Assembly (NCBI GenBank): GCA_002491165.1
Contig: DKVK01000054.1
Location: 516-10,964, forward strand
DNA: 10,449 nt
Reading direction: 5' to 3'
Source of the DNA: Porphyromonadaceae bacterium UBA7180
GTDB taxonomy: Bacteria > Bacteroidota > Bacteroidia > Bacteroidales > Muribaculaceae
Shown here piece after piece: positions 6,375 through 10,449 of this stretch. Numbering within the stretch: position 1 is the first letter of the stretch; each line of letters opens with the position of its first letter. A program made the translations under genes and the position numbers. The notes below the pieces were generated by a model. The model saw only the letters and a list, made by a program, of their open reading frames with translations. It was not told the DNA's origin and searched no databases.

Positions 6375-8614
6375 CAGAATTTCACGGTCACGGTGGCCAG
6401 TACGTTTGTGGGAGCCTGCGCGGCATAGCCGGCATAGCGGTAGATTGTTTTCTCGCCGTTTTCGCCTACGGTGTATCCGGCTCCGGCATAGCCGTTGTTC
6501 TCGTATTTCTCGTTGAAGATGTTATAGACACTCAGGCCCAGGCGGAGTTCGCGGAGTCCGAGCACGCTGCCGAAGCTGTAGCCGAGATTGAGGTCGGAGA
6601 CGAAGTAGGCGTCGAGCATCTGCTCGCGCGACTGCGCGTTGCTGAGGAACTGGCGGCTAACATAATGGCTCTGCAGGGAGGCGTCGAGTCCGCGCCAGTG
6701 GAAGTTGAAGGCGTTGTTGAATAGTACTGACGGCGAGAAGGCTATGGTGGTGGTGCCGAGTTCGCGCGTGATGGGGTTGGTCCATTCGTCCTCGTAGATG
6801 TATTCCACGAAATTCTTTATTCGGTTGCGGGAGAATGTTGCGTTCAGCTGCCAGTCGAACCATTTGCATGGTTTTAGTGCGGCCTGCAGCTCTATGCCCA
6901 TGCGGTAGCTTTCGGGAACGTTCACGCTCAGCGGGTTTCCGGTGTCGGATAGCTGGCCGGTGAGCACGAGCTGGTCCTTGTAGTCCATGTAGTAGAGGTT
7001 CACGCCGGCGGTGAAGAGGGAGTGGGAGTAGGTGTAGCCGAGTTCGTAGTCGAAAAGGCGTTCGGGTCGTGGGTCGTGGCTGCGGTCGCCGTCGGTGAAG
7101 TTGTCGCGCACGGGTTCCTTGTGCGCCACGCTCCAGGAGGCGAATGCGCGGTGGTGGCGTCCGTCGCTGAAGTTGATGCCGACCTTGGGATTGAAGAAGT
7201 CGTAGATTCGGTGGATGTCGAGAGCTGCCATGGCTCCAGTGTTCCAGTCGTAGTTGTCGCTCACGCCGTCGATTCTGTAGTTGATGTGGCGGTACTGGAG
7301 GTCGGCGAAGGCGCTGAACTCGCGGCTGAGCGACACATTTGCGCGTCCATAGATGTTGGCGTCGAATTTGTTGCCGGTGTTGTTGTAGTACTGCTGGAGC
7401 GGGTCGATGGCGCCGAGGTAGTTGCGCACCCATTTGATTTGTCCGAAATGGCGGCCGTGGAAGTTGTTCACGCCTCCGCCGAGCACGGTTTCGAGTCGTC
7501 CGCGAGTGTAGTTGAGGGTGGCGTTGCCGCCTACGAAATCGTTGTCGTTGAATTTTAGGCGTATGAGGTCGCTTTTCTCGATGGTGTTTCCTTCGGCATC
7601 GACGAAGGGTGCCAGGCCGTATTCCACGAGTGTGCGGCGTGTCTTGTACTGGTCGTAGTGTCCGTCGCCTTTGGTGTAGAAGAGAGTGGCGGTGAGGCGC
7701 AGGTGCCTGGTTATCTCCTGGCCGAGGTGCAGCTGGAAGTGGTGCTGTGTGAAGTAGTCCTTCTGGTCGGGATAGTATGCCTTGGCTCCGTCGGTGGCGG
7801 TGTATTCGCCGCAGGGGTTGTATCGGCGGCCGTATTTTTCCATGTCTTCTCTGGATGCGTAGTCCCATGCCATGTAGGTTTCCTCCTTGCCACCGAAGGC
7901 GAGCAGTCGCAGCGATGTTCCGGCATTGGAATATGCCACCTGTCCGAGGTAGCTCCAGAGTTTGGAGGATGCGCGGTCGATGTATCCGTCGCTTCCTATG
8001 TGGCTTATTCTGGCGTCGATTGTCCAGTGGTTGCCGAGCAGGCCGGAACCAACTCTGAGGCTTTGCTTATTGGTGTTGTAGCTGCCGTATGCGCCGGCGA
8101 ATTCGGCGTATGCGTCGGGCACGGGTGCGGCGGTGATCATGTTTATGCTTGCGCCGAAGGCTCCGGCGCCGTTGGTGCTTGTTCCGACTCCGCGCTGTAT
8201 CTGGATGTCGCGGAGCGATGATGCGAGGTCGGGCATGTTGACCCAGTAGACGTTGTGGCTTTCGCCGTCGTTGACGGGCACGCCGTTGGCGGTGATGTTG
8301 ATTCGGGATGCGTCCGTTCCGCGGATGCGCAGGGCGCTGTAGCCTACGCCTCCGCCGGCATCGGATGTTGCCGTGAGTGAGGGTGTCATTGAAAGCAGGA
8401 ACGGGATGTCGCGGCCGTCGTTGGATTTCTCAATCTGTTCGGCGGTTACAACACTGAAAGCAACGGGCGTTGTCTCCGAGGCACGGTTTGCCGCCACCTC
8501 TATGCCTCTCAGGGCGATTGTGTCGGAGGATTGTGAATGCCCTGTTGCAGGGGTATTCGCTGCCATCTGCATGGCTACTGCTGCGGCGAAGCCGCAAAGC
8601 AAGATTTTTTTCAT
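6374..8614 (-). CDS. TonB-dependent outer-membrane receptor, probable thiamine uptake
   Basis: The product is 746 residues from the ATG at 8614, which begins MKKILLCGFAAAVAM, a clear signal peptide. The frame stays open further upstream to 8713, but that extension runs through the TPP riboswitch and is not translated. After the signal comes a plug domain (roughly 35-165) with the segments ALRIRGTDASRI, ITANGVPVND and IQIQRGVGTSTNGAGAFG. A beta-barrel then fills the rest and ends in the typical terminal phenylalanine (TVTVKF). There is no N-terminal carboxypeptidase-like domain of the SusC type, so this is a simple vitamin or metal receptor rather than a glycan importer. The riboswitch and the downstream pnuT indicate thiamine or its phosphates as the substrate. 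Energy would come from an ExbB/ExbD/TonB complex like the one encoded next to it. The receptor family is certain; the substrate is inferred from context. Confidence 0.92.
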   Translation of the reverse strand: MKKILLCGFAAAVAMQMAANTPATGHSQSSDTIALRGIEVAANRASETTPVAFSVVTAEQIEKSNDGRDIPFLLSMTPSLTATSDAGGGVGYSALRIRGTDASRINITANGVPVNDGESHNVYWVNMPDLASSLRDIQIQRGVGTSTNGAGAFGASINMITAAPVPDAYAEFAGAYGSYNTNKQSLRVGSGLLGNHWTIDARISHIGSDGYIDRASSKLWSYLGQVAYSNAGTSLRLLAFGGKEETYMAWDYASREDMEKYGRRYNPCGEYTATDGAKAYYPDQKDYFTQHHFQLHLGQEITRHLRLTATLFYTKGDGHYDQYKTRRTLVEYGLAPFVDAEGNTIEKSDLIRLKFNDNDFVGGNATLNYTRGRLETVLGGGVNNFHGRHFGQIKWVRNYLGAIDPLQQYYNNTGNKFDANIYGRANVSLSREFSAFADLQYRHINYRIDGVSDNYDWNTGAMAALDIHRIYDFFNPKVGINFSDGRHHRAFASWSVAHKEPVRDNFTDGDRSHDPRPERLFDYELGYTYSHSLFTAGVNLYYMDYKDQLVLTGQLSDTGNPLSVNVPESYRMGIELQAALKPCKWFDWQLNATFSRNRIKNFVEYIYEDEWTNPITRELGTTTIAFSPSVLFNNAFNFHWRGLDASLQSHYVSRQFLSNAQSREQMLDAYFVSDLNLGYSFGSVLGLRELRLGLSVYNIFNEKYENNGYAGAGYTVGENGEKTIYRYAGYAAQAPTNVLATVTVKF

Positions 8615-8621
8615 AAAATGT

Positions 8622-8718
8622 TTCGCTACGCCGGTATTATCCGGATCAGGTTCAAAGGGTATGATCTCAGCTTCGCCGACTGCTCCCTCCGGAGCTGTCA
8701 TCGGGCGTGGCACCCCTA
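8622..8718 (-). ncRNA. TPP riboswitch (THI element)
   Basis: On the minus strand the conserved TPP aptamer core is present in order: AGGGGTGCC (8717-8709), CTGAGATCATACCC, GAACCTGATCCGGATAATA and CCGGCGTAGCGAAA, ending near 8622. The extra stem between the first two blocks is a perfect GCTCC/GGAGC pairing within a longer arm. The aptamer's last bases lie only about 7 bases before the receptor's ATG at 8614, leaving no room for a separate terminator hairpin. TPP binding therefore probably blocks translation initiation. The helix closing the aptamer looks weak and A/U-rich, which is a possible departure from the usual form. Confidence 0.95.
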
Positions 8719-8738
8719 AAAATTAGTTTACCGAGCGG

Positions 8739-8769
8739 CAAAAGTAGGCATTTGTGCTGAATCAGCAAA
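8739..8769 (-). promoter_or_regulatory. Bacteroidetes-type promoter of the thiamine-uptake operon
   Basis: On the minus strand, TTTG (8769-8766) is followed after 19 bases by TACTTTTG (8746-8739). This is a full match to the Bacteroidetes -33 TTTG and -7 TAnnTTTG elements at their normal spacing. Transcription should begin near 8732, giving a leader of about 118 bases that contains the whole riboswitch. Confidence 0.8.
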
Positions 8770-8799
8770 GAAGGCCGCATTTTTTCGTGATAATGCGAT

Positions 8800-8840
8800 A
8801 TAATAAAGAAATGGCGCCTTGCCTCGGGGCAGGGCGCCAT
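8800..8840 (-). terminator. Intrinsic terminator of the exbD-tonB operon
   Basis: Positions 8811-8840 form a 13-bp hairpin: the outer arms ATGGCGCC and GGCGCCAT pair perfectly, the inner part TTGCC/GGCAG has one wobble, and the loop has 4 bases. Read on the minus strand it is followed by the T-rich tract TTCTTTATTATA. It begins about 25 bases after the tonB stop, and the promoter of the next operon lies about 30-70 bases beyond it. Confidence 0.85.
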
Positions 8841-8864
8841 TCTATGGAATTTCAAAAGCTATGC

Positions 8865-9713
8865 TTATTGGAGTTTGAATGTAACCGGGAGTGTGTAGGT
8901 AACTTTTACGGGCTGGCCGTTGTTACGTCCGGGTACCCAGGTGGGCATCGCGGAAACCACGCGTACGGCTTCGCGGTCGAGAGCGGGATGACGGGGGCGA
9001 ACAACGCGAACGTTTGTGATGCTGCCGTCTTTACCTACCACGAATTCAACAACTACGCGACCCTGGGCACCTTCTTCGGATGCGGCCGGGGGATAAACGA
9101 TGTTGTTGCTGAGCCAGGTGTACATTGCGGCTTCGCCACCGGGGAAGCTTGGCTTCTGTTCCACCAGTGCTATGCTGAGTGGTTCGTCATCGACTACGGG
9201 TTCAGCGATAACCTGCTCTTTGACCTCGATTTTGTTAAGGTCGTTCACACCTTCGGTGATGTCGACGGTGCCGAGCTGGGCTTCGTTCTCGCGGATGTCT
9301 TCCTGGTTCTTGACCTGCTTGTCCTCTTCGATTTCCTCGTCCTGGACGATGAGCAGGTCGGTTACCTGCTGGGAGTTTGCAACTTCTTCAGGAGCGATGA
9401 TTTCTTCGGGTTCGGGAAGTTCGAAGATTTCCTCCTCCTGGATTTCCTCTTCAAATTCCTCTGCGTCGAATGTTGTCATTTCCTGTTCTGTGGCGGTGAC
9501 AATCTGTTCTTCCTCGGCGCGTTTGAACACGTCGTTAACGCTGAGGATGAGCAGAACGAGAATAACCGCAACAGCAGCCAGCACCCATACAATGGCTTTA
9601 GTGTGGCGCGCGGGGGATGTCTGTCGGAGCACATATGCACCGAATTCCTTGTTCTTGCCTTCGAATACTATGTCGCGCCACTCTTTTGAGGTAAGATCTA
9701 CGTCTTTTGCCAT
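8865..9713 (-). CDS. tonB: Energy transducer TonB
   Basis: This 282-residue protein starts at the ATG at 9713. TonB links the inner-membrane proton-driven ExbB/ExbD motor to outer-membrane receptors. A cytoplasmic N-terminus of about 39 residues is followed by one transmembrane helix (about 40-59). Residues 66-180 form a periplasmic linker unusually rich in glutamate and aspartate, instead of the proline/lysine repeats of proteobacterial TonB. The TonB C-terminal domain covers about 188-282, with PSFPGGEAAMYTWL at its start, the NIVYPP and GRVVVEFVV segments, and a final LPVTFKL. This is the usual Bacteroidetes arrangement. It lies 12 bases after the exbD stop in the same direction, so the two form an operon, closed by the hairpin at 8811-8840. 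The family is certain; which receptors it serves cannot be told from sequence. Confidence 0.95.
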   Translation of the reverse strand: MAKDVDLTSKEWRDIVFEGKNKEFGAYVLRQTSPARHTKAIVWVLAAVAVILVLLILSVNDVFKRAEEEQIVTATEQEMTTFDAEEFEEEIQEEEIFELPEPEEIIAPEEVANSQQVTDLLIVQDEEIEEDKQVKNQEDIRENEAQLGTVDITEGVNDLNKIEVKEQVIAEPVVDDEPLSIALVEQKPSFPGGEAAMYTWLSNNIVYPPAASEEGAQGRVVVEFVVGKDGSITNVRVVRPRHPALDREAVRVVSAMPTWVPGRNNGQPVKVTYTLPVTFKLQ

Positions 9714-9725
9714 AACTGCAATCTT

Positions 9726-10448
9726 TTAGGGGTTAGGAGTAGATGCTTGTGCCTGAGCGTTCGCAGTTGCCTGCTGACGCACGGTGGGGCGGATAATAGT
9801 CTCGTTGTTGGCACGCTCGTACTGCTGGAGCAGGAGGGTATCGGTGTGAGTGGGAAGCTCGATGCTGTAACGTGAAATCTGGTTGATGTTCATTTCGTCG
9901 ATAGCATTGATGAGACCCTCGTAGGTGGTGTTGGGACCGGGTTTGATTACCACAACAGGACGAGTCTTTGTGGAGTCGGAAGCGTTTTTCTTAGCTTCGC
10001 GGTCGAACTCTTCCTTGGTTATCTCGCGGTTTTTCCACCGCTCCTTGAGCTGCTGGTATGCCGCCATAACTTCCTGGTTCTTGTTCAGGAGGATTCGGCG
10101 TATGCCCTGTGCCTCGCGGTTCACATTGCCTATGAACTGTTCGCGGCGCAGGTAGTTGGGTGTGGCAAAAGTGGTGTCGGCAATACCTTCGTAGTAGTAG
10201 ATATTGTGGACTGTCTTGCCGGTCTCGGCATCGACGGCGGGGGTGTCGCCGTTGTATTCGGTGTCGAGAATCAGAGTGATGGCTTCGGACTGTTTAGCCT
10301 GGCTCTGCTGTTCCTTGCGGACTTCCTCGTTTGTGGGGAGGATAATCTGCAGAGTCTGGCTCTTAATCATGGTTGTACACAGCATGAAGAAGGTAATCAG
10401 AAGCATGTTCATGTCCACCATGGGTGTAAAGTCCACATGGATGGCGAT
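9726..10448 (-). CDS. exbD: ExbD-type biopolymer transport protein (5' end outside window)
   Basis: The frame is open to the window's last base, reading IAIHVDFTPMVDMNMLL, so the start lies beyond; the GTG at 10436 is an internal codon. ExbD is the single-helix partner of ExbB in the proton-driven motor that energises TonB. The one transmembrane helix carries the conserved proton-binding Asp in the PMVDMNMLLITFF segment. After it, a periplasmic region includes a long charged, probably helical insertion (about residues 105-155 counted from 10436, e.g. QQLKERWKNREITKEEF). It then returns to the ExbD fold at RPVVVIKPGPNTTYEGLINAID. At more than 240 residues it is far longer than the 141-residue E. 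coli ExbD. Long forms with such insertions are common in Bacteroidetes, where two exbD copies often stand in tandem. The tail after about 205 is Gln/Ala-rich. tonB follows after 12 bases. Confidence 0.93.
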   Translation of the reverse strand: MAIHVDFTPMVDMNMLLITFFMLCTTMIKSQTLQIILPTNEEVRKEQQSQAKQSEAITLILDTEYNGDTPAVDAETGKTVHNIYYYEGIADTTFATPNYLRREQFIGNVNREAQGIRRILLNKNQEVMAAYQQLKERWKNREITKEEFDREAKKNASDSTKTRPVVVIKPGPNTTYEGLINAIDEMNINQISRYSIELPTHTDTLLLQQYERANNETIIRPTVRQQATANAQAQASTPNP

Positions 10449-10449
10449 C

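Noticed and set aside
7022..8221. Long plus-strand open frames opposite the TonB-dependent receptor
   Set aside because: They are rich in Val, Glu and Gly, as expected from the complement of receptor codons. The minus-strand frame has a signal peptide, plug domain and barrel end.
8615..8713. N-terminal extension of the TonB-dependent receptor to 8713
   Set aside because: The extra 33 codons are the TPP riboswitch itself, and the signal peptide begins exactly at the ATG at 8614.
8754..9689. A 311-codon plus-strand frame opposite tonB
   Set aside because: Its Phe-, Leu- and Asp-rich translation mirrors the acidic TonB linker codons, and the TonB domain on the minus strand is unambiguous.

Overview
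The window reads as a chromosomal segment of a Bacteroidales gut bacterium, possibly Muribaculaceae. Three things point there. The promoter ahead of the TonB-dependent receptor has the Bacteroidetes form (TTTG, 19 bases, TACTTTTG). A TPP riboswitch leads directly into an outer-membrane receptor plus PnuC-type transporter pair. The ExbD and TonB proteins are of the Bacteroidetes type, with a long charged ExbD insertion and an acidic TonB linker. No ribosomal or other marker gene is present, so the family assignment is an inference.

Layout. (1) Positions 2-1180, plus strand: an AAA-type ATPase with a DUF4143 C-terminus, cut at its 5' end by the window edge and more AT-rich than what follows. 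(2) Positions 1181-1498: a non-coding spacer with a probable terminator and a cluster of GTGAACA repeats. (3) Positions 1499-5756, plus strand: two overlapping, GC-rich genes. The first is a large protein of unknown function and the second is an apparently intact phage-type terminase large subunit. No portal, capsid, protease or integrase gene lies beside them. (4) Positions 5748-8614, minus strand: a thiamine-uptake operon made of a TonB-dependent outer-membrane receptor followed by a PnuC-family permease (PnuT). It is preceded by a TPP riboswitch and a promoter. (5) Positions 8811-10449, minus strand: tonB and exbD, the latter cut by the window end, closed by a strong hairpin terminator.

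How the parts work together. TPP binding to the leader RNA should switch off synthesis of the receptor and, through the 1-base TGATG overlap, of PnuT. The receptor would bring thiamine across the outer membrane using energy passed on by an ExbB/ExbD/TonB complex such as the one encoded just upstream. PnuT would carry thiamine across the inner membrane. The ATPase and the terminase pair have no evident functional link to this. The terminase gene runs convergently into pnuT and the two overlap by 9 bases.

Main point of interest: the isolated, intact-looking terminase with a translationally coupled large partner. It could be a prophage remnant or a domesticated phage packaging module. The other items worth a look are the riboswitch placed almost on the start codon, the GTGAACA repeat cluster and the convergent gene overlap.
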